This document shows, piece after piece, positions 1 to 6,170 of a stretch of 12,761 bases of DNA. The notes beneath the pieces were generated by a model, which did no database searches, was not told where the DNA came from, and saw nothing but the letters and a program-made list of their open reading frames with translations. Every line of letters starts with the position of its first letter. Position 1 is the stretch's first letter. Location: NCBI GenBank assembly GCA_003501565.1, contig DNPC01000564.1:1-12761 (forward strand). Direction: 5' to 3'. Origin of the DNA: Planctomycetaceae bacterium (GTDB lineage Bacteria; Planctomycetota; Planctomycetia; Pirellulales; Pirellulaceae). Position numbers and translations under genes: made by a program.

Positions 1-181
1 GTCCGGTGGGCAAGCCCACCGGCAGAGAGCTATCGGCCCTTGCGGGCCTAATCAGCAGCGGAGCCGAAATAGAAAAGTGGGAAGTAGTGGCAGTGCACTA
101 CTGTGCCCTTCGGGCAAGCGAGATGGTTGGCGGCCTAGCTTGCCGGGAGAACTACCGGCCTACCGGCTGCGTTTATGATGG
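1..181. other. Non-coding stretch with clustered GC hairpins
   Basis: No credible gene is seen here. The stretch lies downstream of the minus-strand citG-like gene and holds at least four short perfect inverted repeats. These are CCGGTGGG/CCCACCGG at 3-10 and 15-22 (4-nt loop), GGCCC/GGGCC at 35-39 and 44-48, AGTAGTG/CACTACT at 83-89 and 96-102, and TGCCC/GGGCA at 104-108 and 112-116 (3-nt loop). The octamer CTACCGGC is directly repeated at 152-159 and 160-167. No T-run follows any stem on either strand, so these are not textbook intrinsic terminators. They could still serve as 3' end structures for the operon at 182-2012, or they may be remnants of dispersed repeats. Confidence 0.5.
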
Positions 182-1075
182 CTAAGCTCTGAATCCGCAG
201 AGGCGGATGAAGAGGGCGGCGGCGATCAGGTCGGCGGTGGTGCCGGGATTGAGGCGATTGCCGTCGCTGCGAAGGTAAGTGTCGAAAGCTTGCCAGTCCG
301 GGAATGCTGGCAGCGGCGACGCGGTAGACTTGAGTGCGTTTTGGCGTACCTGTTCGGCGCGACGGCTGACTTGCTGAGCGACGTCGAGACCGCACTTGCG
401 CGCGATCAGCCCATCAGGCTGCAATGCCAGAATCCGCAGCTGCAAATGTGAGACTGCAGAGAGCGGATCGCTATGTCCCGCGAGGCAGTCGCAAAGCTCA
501 TTGAGGATCCAGCCGGTCACGTCCTCAAAACCGTTTGTGTATTGCCGCGCTACCGTGTCGAAAGACGGTGCGAGCCGCATCGCTTCGATGAGACACTCAG
601 GGGCATCGCCTTGAACATCCGCTTCCTTACTCCGGCCAAGTCCGCCCGGACTGGTTAGCCGGATCGCTGCGTAGGTGTAGTGTGCATCATCGGCTGTCAG
701 CCCGTCGAGCACCGCTCGGATGCCGTCTCTCAGGGCTGCGACGGTCTTATCTGGTGTCTGTTCTATTGCTTTAGCAAGCGGCACCAGTAGCAATATCGTG
801 CCGAGGTGGGTGTTGGCGTCGACGGCGTTCCACATCGCTTGAGTGCATCGGAGAGTGGTTAATCCCACTGGTTCGTCCTTGCATTCAACTGCCCGTTCTG
901 CGATGGCACGTGCACTGTCCATGAAGTGCAAGTAGTTCATATCTGAGAAGTCAGCGCCGGGAAACACATTACCGGCTTTGAAAGCTTGCACTTCGATTGC
1001 GCAGGCGAGCAAGATCGCTTTTTTAATCGGCCAAATGCGATCAATGTCTTCTGGGCTGGGATCGACGGACGTCAC
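182..1075 (-). CDS. CitG-family triphosphoribosyl-dephospho-CoA synthase-like protein
   Basis: CitG enzymes make the 2'-(5''-triphosphoribosyl)-3'-dephospho-CoA precursor of the citrate or malonate lyase prosthetic group from ATP and dephospho-CoA. The family blocks appear in order: EVQAFKAGNVFP near the N-terminus, NTHLGTILLL, RLTSPGGLG, a DGLIARKCG segment and a C-terminal NPGTTADLIAAALF helix. No lyase subunit genes lie nearby, so the substrate in this organism is uncertain. I recall CitG-like genes of this variant near C1-carrier gene sets in planctomycetes and methylotrophs, but could not verify this. An ATG at 1165 would give 327 residues but overlaps the upstream hydrolase by 77 nt and adds about 30 basic residues that look like out-of-frame reading. 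The GTG at 1075 (297 residues, 13 nt after the hydrolase stop) fits better; GTG at 1102 is also possible. None has a clear Shine-Dalgarno sequence. The gene is probably cotranscribed with the hydrolase. Confidence 0.82.
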   Translation of the reverse strand: MTSVDPSPEDIDRIWPIKKAILLACAIEVQAFKAGNVFPGADFSDMNYLHFMDSARAIAERAVECKDEPVGLTTLRCTQAMWNAVDANTHLGTILLLVPLAKAIEQTPDKTVAALRDGIRAVLDGLTADDAHYTYAAIRLTSPGGLGRSKEADVQGDAPECLIEAMRLAPSFDTVARQYTNGFEDVTGWILNELCDCLAGHSDPLSAVSHLQLRILALQPDGLIARKCGLDVAQQVSRRAEQVRQNALKSTASPLPAFPDWQAFDTYLRSDGNRLNPGTTADLIAAALFIRLCGFRA

Positions 1076-1088
1076 TTGACCAGAGTCG

Positions 1089-2012
1089 CTAAAGGTTAAC
1101 ACTTGGCTGCGCGAGAACTGCGCGAATGTGCGAGATGACTTCCTCCGCGGCTTCTTCCATGACATAGTGTCCGACGTCTTCGAGTTCTTCCACGATTGCT
1201 TGTGGGAACAAACCTTTGAGTCGCTGCAGGCACTCGGGCCGGAAGCACCAGTCCTTCATTCCCCAAACGATACGCGCTGGATGTTCGCTGAAGATTCCAA
1301 GACCTTGTTCAATACCCTTGAGGACCTGCCAGGTTTCTTGGCTCTTTCGTCGGGGAATGTCCTTGACGAAGCGGGCGATCGCAACGCGGTCATGCCAGTT
1401 TCCGTAGGGAGCAATCAGGCCAGCCGCCACGTCCGGGGGGAGTTGGTTCAGGCGGTTGAGGGTCATTGTCAGTGCGGCTTTGGCAAACAGATTCAGCCCT
1501 CGCATCGCGACGTTTCCGAGCCAAGGAATTCTGCAGGCTGCAATTCGCCAGGGGACGTAGGGAGGTGGGAAAGCGGCCGTGTTTAAGATGACAAACCGAG
1601 AGATACGCGTTGGGTGGCGGAGAGCGGCTCCAAGTCCGATAGCGCCGCCCCAGTCGTGAACAAGCAGCGTCACTCGCTGGAGATCGAGCTGCTCAATGAG
1701 TCGGGAAAGATTACCGACATGTTGCTGCAAGCAGTAACGGTATCGCTGAGGTTTGTCGCTCAAGCCACAGCCGATATGGTCAACGGCAATCACGCGGGCG
1801 GTGTCGCTGACCTGCTTGAGAATTTCGCGATACGTGAACGACCAGGTCGGGTTGCCGTGAACGCACAGGACCGTGTGAGATTCATCCGCCGAACCATCGG
1901 TCGGTTGGCCGGTGTCAACGTAGTGCATTTTGACCGTATCGTTGTTCGTTTCGCTCCTGGGGATCTCCAGGAACTTCGATGGGAACGGATACAGGGCTTT
2001 CCAGTCTGGCAT
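1089..2012 (-). CDS. OleB-like alpha/beta-hydrolase (haloalkane dehalogenase family)
   Basis: This 307-residue alpha/beta-hydrolase belongs to the haloalkane dehalogenase superfamily and most resembles the OleB branch. OleB decarboxylates the cis-beta-lactone in long-chain olefin biosynthesis (OleABCD). Visible elements are HGNPTW at 52-57, with N54 and W121 in the halide-stabilising positions, DHIGCGLSDKP at 78-88, nucleophile elbow HDWGG with Asp120, the OleB-like stretch RFVILNTAAF at 139-148, GMKDW with probable acid Asp254, and GHYVMEEA with catalytic His282. The triad is complete and the length is normal. The start matches the family's MP-W-ALYPFPS opening, although no Shine-Dalgarno is seen. 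No oleA, oleC or oleD lies in the window; the next gene is citG-like. A true haloalkane dehalogenase or another hydrolase activity cannot be excluded. Confidence 0.85.
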   Translation of the reverse strand: MPDWKALYPFPSKFLEIPRSETNNDTVKMHYVDTGQPTDGSADESHTVLCVHGNPTWSFTYREILKQVSDTARVIAVDHIGCGLSDKPQRYRYCLQQHVGNLSRLIEQLDLQRVTLLVHDWGGAIGLGAALRHPTRISRFVILNTAAFPPPYVPWRIAACRIPWLGNVAMRGLNLFAKAALTMTLNRLNQLPPDVAAGLIAPYGNWHDRVAIARFVKDIPRRKSQETWQVLKGIEQGLGIFSEHPARIVWGMKDWCFRPECLQRLKGLFPQAIVEELEDVGHYVMEEAAEEVISHIRAVLAQPSVNL

Positions 2013-2189
2013 CGGGGGCGGTAGGCCGTTTCTTCGTCAAAATGCGTGCAGGGCTTAGAATCGTGATAGCAAGGCGGCGAGTATACCCGAGCCCCGGCAG
2101 CCTGTCTCCCGCACCTGAAATACGACTAGGTAGTATAGAAAGCGATCGCTGCTCTCCCAGACACCAACGAACGCAGGCCGATTTGATTG
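2013..2189. promoter_or_regulatory. Divergent intergenic region between the oleB-like and cehA-like genes
   Basis: This spacer separates two divergently transcribed genes and should contain a promoter for each. The clearest candidate is a -10-like TATAGA at 2134-2139 on the plus strand, but no good -35 hexamer sits 16-18 nt upstream. A perfect 10-bp palindrome, AGCGATCGCT, lies at 2141-2150 just after it and could be an operator or chance. The promoter role is inferred from gene orientation rather than from a strong motif. Confidence 0.35.
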
Positions 2190-3734
2190 ATGCTCTCCTT
2201 AAACTCACTCTCCGAAGCTCGGCCTCGCGCCGTTTTCTCGAGCAAGCAACTTCGGCTGATGGTTTTTGCGGTCGCAACAATCGCTTGGTGCGATTCCTTG
2301 TGGGCCCAGCGGGGGAAGGTCGAAATTCTCTTTCAGGAAGAATCCACGGCAAGACCGCTTAGCGTAATGCTGCGTCTGGAAAACGAACGCGGCGCGGCAC
2401 AACGCATCCTCGGCGCACCGTTCCAAAATGGTTGGAGTCTTATCGAAGAGAGCTTTCGGTATCGAGGCCGGGCGGGCAACTACACGTATCGCACGCGGCG
2501 AAGCCCAGAATATGCGAAGGCCTCCGGAGGATTCACCCTCGACAAAACTGGTGCTGCGGAAGATTTGATCGAAATTCCGCGATTCGCGAATATGGCCGAT
2601 GAGGGCTATTACTCTGGCGATTTGTCTTGCTATGTGTCGCGTGATGAGGTCCAGCCATGGCTCTCGGCCGCCGGTCTCAGTACGGTCGTTTCGACTTCAA
2701 AAGCTTCTAGTCTAGATGAGGAGTCGTCGGGCGCGTCTGCAGAGCCCACATGGGATCCGCGCGAAGGCGTGGCTTATGTTGACCGTAGAAACAGCGGCGG
2801 AATCGCAACGTACGGCTGGAAGCCGCCAGCCCAGGTCCCTGATCAACTACCATCCACACGGCTGTTAGTGATGGCAAAAGGTACCGCTGACGCACCCGTC
2901 CACTGTAGTGCGGTCGAGCCCTGGCGACGCGACTTTCCGATCTGGCTTGCATCGGAGAAGCTTGACTCTTTCATGCTGCTCGGGGAGGGACTGAGCGACG
3001 ATTCGGCAAAATCCGTCAAGCTGTTTTACGATACAGCGCCGCCACAAATCAAACGCGGGGCTTCTGCACCGGGGCGCATCGTGGAGTACTTATACTGGCA
3101 AACGCTCGAGGCCGGATTTCGACTTCCACCCAATGCGGGTAGCGGGTTTGGTAAGGGGACGACTTGCTTGGGCTACAACCGAGTCTATGTCAGCAGTGCC
3201 AGCCCAACCAATGCTTCTTGGTGGAAAGACTTTGAGCGCGGACAGTGTTTTGTCTCAAACGGTCCCTTGTTGCGGGCGCGTGTGAATGGTTATTTGCCCG
3301 GAGCAACTTTTCAAGTGGGCGCGGAGACATTGAAGGTCGAGGTGACAGCCAACGTGACCGTTTCCGATCCGGTGGATTATCTGGAAGTCGTCTTCAATGG
3401 TGAGCCGTTATATCACGCGGCCCTGGATGAATTCGCAGCCGCCGGTGGCCGGATACCGATTCAGGAGATTGACCAAAGTGGTTGGCTCTTGGTTCGTGTC
3501 GTCACGCGAGTCGATACGACTTATCGGATGGCAACCACGGCGCCTTTCTATTTTGAACGCGGTGGACAAGGAAGGATCTCTCGCAAATCGGTGCGGATGT
3601 TTCTTGACTGGCTGGAGGCAGCCGAAAAGGAAGTAGCTGAGCTTCCAAAGGATGAAGTTGCCTTGCACCGGCCCTATCTCGATGCGGCACGTCGCGCCTG
3701 GACACAGCGGCTGAAGTCCGCCAATGCTGAATAG
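2190..3734 (+). CDS. Secreted CehA/McbA-like protein with degenerate PHP metal site
   Basis: This 514-residue protein begins with basic residues and a hydrophobic stretch ending LWAQ (about residues 19-40), which reads as a Sec signal peptide. The body follows the planctomycete CehA/McbA metallohydrolase-like family. Family blocks include DEGYYSGD at 138-144, a DFPIWLASEKLDS block near 248-260, GFRLPPNAGSGFG at 309-321, LGYNRVYV at 327-334, FVSNGPLLRARVNG near 354-367, SGWLLVRVVT near 430-439 and GRISRKSVRMFLDWL near 461-475. Active members carry GDLHVH, the PHP-type metal-binding HxH motif. Here the segment is GDLSCY, with Ser146 and Tyr148 replacing both histidines, and I see no compensating His cluster. 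The protein is therefore probably not a classical metallophosphoesterase or hydrolase. The frame is open and full length, so it is not an obvious pseudogene. I chose ATG 2190 over an in-frame TTG at 2187; neither has a strong Shine-Dalgarno. Confidence 0.8.
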   Translation: MLSLNSLSEARPRAVFSSKQLRLMVFAVATIAWCDSLWAQRGKVEILFQEESTARPLSVMLRLENERGAAQRILGAPFQNGWSLIEESFRYRGRAGNYTYRTRRSPEYAKASGGFTLDKTGAAEDLIEIPRFANMADEGYYSGDLSCYVSRDEVQPWLSAAGLSTVVSTSKASSLDEESSGASAEPTWDPREGVAYVDRRNSGGIATYGWKPPAQVPDQLPSTRLLVMAKGTADAPVHCSAVEPWRRDFPIWLASEKLDSFMLLGEGLSDDSAKSVKLFYDTAPPQIKRGASAPGRIVEYLYWQTLEAGFRLPPNAGSGFGKGTTCLGYNRVYVSSASPTNASWWKDFERGQCFVSNGPLLRARVNGYLPGATFQVGAETLKVEVTANVTVSDPVDYLEVVFNGEPLYHAALDEFAAAGGRIPIQEIDQSGWLLVRVVTRVDTTYRMATTAPFYFERGGQGRISRKSVRMFLDWLEAAEKEVAELPKDEVALHRPYLDAARRAWTQRLKSANAE

Positions 3735-4000
3735 AAGACGCGATCTTCGACGTTCGATCGCAGGCGGTCCCTATTTCTCCTTGTTCAGGGTAGCCGTCCA
3801 AGCCTACGTCGAAAAAGCCAAACTACCTATGCGGACGAGACGTTCGCCCAATTACCTTTGGCTGACGGTTGGCACGAAGGTTGCATGGGTTAGATTGAGA
3901 CAGTAGCTTCTGCCGCGACGACAATTCTTTGCATTGGCAGATGGCTACCGGAGGTGTGTTTGCACCTTGAAAGCCAATTACCCAGGGATTTTTGCTCGAA
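3735..4000 (+). promoter_or_regulatory. Upstream region of dnaJ-rnpA with candidate promoter
   Basis: No credible gene is seen between the cehA-like stop and dnaJ. The best promoter candidate is TTGGCA (3869-3874) and TAGATT (3891-3896) with a 16-nt spacer, matching the housekeeping consensus at 5/6 and 4/6 positions. A small hairpin, AGGTG/CACCT (3952-3956 and 3963-3967), follows in the leader. A 6-bp inverted repeat GCGATC/GATCGC at 3740-3745 and 3756-3761 lies just after the upstream stop but has no T-run. No CIRCE element was recognised. Confidence 0.3.
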
Positions 4001-4975
4001 ATGGCACAAGATTACTATCAATTGCTCGGCGTCAGTCGCTCTGCTTCGCAAGACGAAATCCAGAAGGCGTACCGTGGTCTTGCGCGCAAATATCACCCGG
4101 ATCTAAATCCTGACGATAAAGTTGCCCAGCAAAAGTTTAAGGATATTCAGCACGCGTACGACGTCATCGGCGAACCAGAAAAGCGTGAGCAATACGATCG
4201 CTTCGGGCCCGATTTCGAACGTGCTGGCTCCAGTCCTTTCCAAGGGGCTGGCGGACCGGGCTTTGAAGGCGTCTTTGGCGGATCCGGTGGCTTTCAAATG
4301 GACGATTTGGGTGACCTGTTTCGTCAGTTTGCCGGTGGTGGTCCCGGCGGTGGTGCGGGTTCAGGCAATCCATTTGGGCAAGGTGCTGGGGGCGCGGGCC
4401 GCCAGCGACCGCCAGCTGGTGGCAAGGACCTGACCGCTGAGCTGACCATCCCCTTTGCCACGGCAGTCTTGGGCGGCCAAGCAGAAATCAGTGTTTCCAA
4501 AGGCGACAAGCAAGAGTCTATCACCGTCAAGATTCCGCCCGGGGTGGATACCGGCAAGAAGATTCGTTTGCGCGGCCAGGGACAGCCTGCGATGCGAGGT
4601 GGAAAGGACGGTGATTTGATTGTTGAGTTGACCGTCGCGCCGCATCCGTGCTTTAAGCGCTCCGGAAGGAACCTGGAAGTCAAGCTACCGGTCTCAGTCG
4701 CAGAAGCGGCGCGTGGAGCCTCGGTAGACTTGCCGACACCAGGCGGTACGGTAACCCTCAAGATTCCATCCGGTAGCAGCAGTGGACAGCGTCTGCGGGT
4801 CAAAGGGCAGGGAATACGCTCATCCAATGGGGAGCCAGGTGATCTATATGTCGAACTCCAGATCCGCCTCCCAGAAACGCTTCGCGGTGCGGAGCTCGAC
4901 GAGGGAGTCAATGATGCACTCGACACATTAGAACAGCTGTACACGGAACCACTCCGTGGGAGCATCCAGTGGTAA
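4001..4975 (+). CDS. CbpA-type DnaJ co-chaperone (class B J-protein)
   Basis: This J-domain protein stimulates DnaK (Hsp70) ATPase and delivers unfolded clients in the cytoplasm. It is 324 residues long. The J domain covers about residues 4-69, with the essential HPD tripeptide at 32-34. A Gly/Phe-rich linker (about 75-145, for example FEGVFGGSGGF) follows, then two beta-sandwich substrate-binding domains starting at LTAELTIPF and ending near the C-terminal dimerisation region. The CxxCxGxG zinc-finger repeats of true DnaJ are absent, which makes it CbpA-like (class B). The ATG at 4001 gives the family start MAQDYYQLLGV; an in-frame TTG at 3992 would add three residues. An AGGG at 3984-3987 is the only weak Shine-Dalgarno. 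The stop overlaps the rnpA start by 7 nt, so the two genes are translationally coupled. No dnaK or grpE lies in the window. Confidence 0.93.
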   Translation: MAQDYYQLLGVSRSASQDEIQKAYRGLARKYHPDLNPDDKVAQQKFKDIQHAYDVIGEPEKREQYDRFGPDFERAGSSPFQGAGGPGFEGVFGGSGGFQMDDLGDLFRQFAGGGPGGGAGSGNPFGQGAGGAGRQRPPAGGKDLTAELTIPFATAVLGGQAEISVSKGDKQESITVKIPPGVDTGKKIRLRGQGQPAMRGGKDGDLIVELTVAPHPCFKRSGRNLEVKLPVSVAEAARGASVDLPTPGGTVTLKIPSGSSSGQRLRVKGQGIRSSNGEPGDLYVELQIRLPETLRGAELDEGVNDALDTLEQLYTEPLRGSIQW

Positions 4976-5364
4976 AGAGACCTGCTGCCCGCCGCTCGCG
5001 ATTTACTCAAGCGATGCGAATAAAGAGCTCGCAGTTGTTTGCGCGAGTTTTTCGAGACGGGGTCGTGGCAGCCGATGGTGTGCTGGTCGTGCACGCGTCA
5101 TTGCAGTCGGATAATACTGCCGGGGCTAAGCTGGGTTTGGCAGTCGGGCGGAGGGTTGGCAACGCGCCAGTTCGCAACCGCTGGAAACGACTGATCCGCG
5201 AAGCGTTCCGCCTTGAGCGCCATCGGCTTCCGCTCGGTTTGTATCTAGTTGTTCGGCCGAAGAAGGGTGCCGTGGCGGATGCCTGGGCTGTTCGGAATTC
5301 ACTTGTTCGTATGGCTCGGAAAGCGAAGAAGAGAATTGAAGAAGCCGACGTGTCGCGATCTTGA
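4969..5364 (+). CDS. rnpA: Ribonuclease P protein component
   Basis: RnpA is the small basic protein subunit of RNase P; it binds the catalytic RNA and the pre-tRNA leader during 5' tRNA maturation. The 131-residue protein has the usual size and charge. The N-terminal segment RFTQAMRIKSSQLFARVFRDG matches the family opening, and the conserved VGNAPVRNRWKRLIREAF block (about residues 63-80) contains the RNR motif at 69-71. The GTG start at 4969 overlaps the dnaJ stop by 7 nt and keeps the conserved N-terminus; a start at ATG 5014 would cut into it. In most bacteria rnpA follows rpmH and precedes yidC. Here neither is visible and the upstream partner is dnaJ, so expression is presumably driven by the dnaJ promoter. 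Confidence 0.92.
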   Translation: MVKRPAARRSRFTQAMRIKSSQLFARVFRDGVVAADGVLVVHASLQSDNTAGAKLGLAVGRRVGNAPVRNRWKRLIREAFRLERHRLPLGLYLVVRPKKGAVADAWAVRNSLVRMARKAKKRIEEADVSRS

Positions 5365-5395
5365 TCCCGCCAATCCGATACACCTCTAAGTTGCA

Positions 5396-5417
5396 CGCAT
5401 GTTCAGCTGAGCATGCG
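5396..5417. repeat. 22-bp near-perfect palindrome after rnpA
   Basis: The two arms, CGCATGTTCAG and CTGAGCATGCG, pair across their full 11 nt except for one mismatch (G-T type) around a central CAGCTG. It lies 32 nt after the rnpA stop and just before the strong terminator hairpin. It could extend the terminator structure, bind a dimeric protein, or be incidental. Confidence 0.5.
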
Positions 5418-5424
5418 AGCGCAC

Positions 5425-5462
5425 AAAAAATGGGATCGCCTAAGCGATCCCATTTGAGTTTT
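5425..5462 (-). terminator. Intrinsic terminator between rnpA and the HU-like gene, probably bidirectional
   Basis: A perfect 12-bp stem, AAATGGGATCGC (5428-5439) and GCGATCCCATTT (5444-5455), encloses a 4-nt loop. Read on the minus strand, the stem is followed directly by a run of six Ts (5430-5425), a classic intrinsic terminator for the HU-like gene. On the plus strand the stem is followed by a weaker TTTGAGTTTT, so it may also terminate the convergent dnaJ-rnpA transcript. Confidence 0.9.
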
Positions 5463-5509
5463 GGCGTTCGTTCCGGGCACCGGTGAAAGTAAACCGAAAC
5501 AGAGCGTAC

Positions 5510-5833
5510 TTAGACCATTTCCTTCAGCTTCTTCAGCGGTCGGATACGGACGGTCACGGAGGCTGGCTTAGGTGCAGCCCAAATCATCTCGCCAGTAGCT
5601 GGGTTGCGAACTTGTCGCTTTGGCTGAGCAGGCTTGTCGACTGCAACGATTTTGCACAAGTTGGGTAGTTGGAAGACGCGAGGGCCTTTCTTCCCGATGT
5701 CCGCTTCAATCTCGGCGCTCAGAGCGTCGAAGAACTCAGCAACTTGCTTCTTGGTCAGTCCAGTGCGTTCTGCCAAGCGATTGAAGATCTCGGTCTTCGT
5801 GGCTGGCTTCTTCTTTGCTGCGGCTTTCGCCAT
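5510..5833 (-). CDS. HU-family DNA-binding protein
   Basis: This histone-like nucleoid protein acts as a dimer that binds and bends DNA with little sequence specificity. It has 107 residues. A lysine/alanine-rich tail (MAKAAAKKKPATK) precedes the HU helical part TEIFNRLAERTGLTKKQVAEFFDAL (about 14-38). The beta-arm region carries RNPATGE at 76-82, the counterpart of the HU/IHF RNPQTGE motif, and the C-terminal helix is PLKKLKEMV. The start is ATG 5833, preceded by a Shine-Dalgarno-like AAAGGG about 9 nt upstream. A longer reading from 5866 adds 11 residues without support. The gene has its own promoter (5891-5918) and a strong terminator, so it is probably monocistronic. The linker GPRVFQLPNLCKIVAV differs from E. 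coli HU, fitting a planctomycete-type HU branch. Confidence 0.9.
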   Translation of the reverse strand: MAKAAAKKKPATKTEIFNRLAERTGLTKKQVAEFFDALSAEIEADIGKKGPRVFQLPNLCKIVAVDKPAQPKRQVRNPATGEMIWAAPKPASVTVRIRPLKKLKEMV

Positions 5834-5890
5834 ACTGACAATCCCTTTCGTTTGAAAACACGGCACAGGTTGAGTTGTTTTGTGGAGACG

Positions 5891-5918
5891 ATTAAAGGCT
5901 TAGCACCACAAATTTCAA
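5891..5918 (-). promoter_or_regulatory. Promoter of the HU-like gene
   Basis: On the minus strand TTGAAA (5918-5913) and TTTAAT (5896-5891) are separated by 16 nt, each matching the housekeeping -35/-10 consensus at 5 of 6 positions. The predicted transcription start near 5884 leaves a leader of about 50 nt before ATG 5833. This is the best promoter match found in the window. Confidence 0.65.
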
Positions 5919-6170
5919 CAGGTAGATCGTCCAAAATGCCTGAAAACGTAACGATTTTAGGGATTTTCTGGCTATTTGACCTGAAATTGGCAGGCTGCTG
6001 CCACCCGGATGGACTGCACAGCCCGCTTTGGGCCACCAGCCGCAGCAGCTGGAAATCAGCGTTGGAGGAGGCGTTTGGACCTCCCAAACTCACCTGAGCA
6101 TACGACTACGCCAGGCTCTGATTTGGGGTGCGTCACCGTTTTCAAGGGCACTCCAAATGCAGACCAACGA
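5919..6170. other. Spacer between the HU-like gene and the giant gene
   Basis: No gene is supported in this 252-nt spacer. It contains the 3' flank of the giant minus-strand gene. A small hairpin GTTTGG/CCAAAC (6073-6078 and 6084-6089) and a distant GCTGCTG/CAGCAGC inverted pair near 5995 and 6050 are present. None is followed by a T-run, so no terminator is called. Longer open readings across it overlap the HU-like gene in another frame and lack any recognisable domain. Confidence 0.5.

Noticed and set aside
2141..2150. AGCGATCGCT palindrome resembling the cyanobacterial HIP1 octamer
   Set aside because: A single copy of a GC-rich palindrome is expected by chance; no other copies seen in the window.
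3724..3906. 60-residue plus-strand reading before dnaJ, checked as a possible rpmH
   Set aside because: It begins with an Arg-rich segment but lacks the conserved L34 sequence and overlaps the end of the cehA-like gene.
4324..5094. 256-residue minus-strand reading opposite dnaJ
   Set aside because: Fully antisense to the strongly supported dnaJ and rnpA genes; Pro/Ser/Arg-rich shadow composition.
5755..6093. 112-residue minus-strand reading across the HU-like gene upstream region
   Set aside because: Overlaps the HU-like gene in another frame and spans its promoter; no domain.
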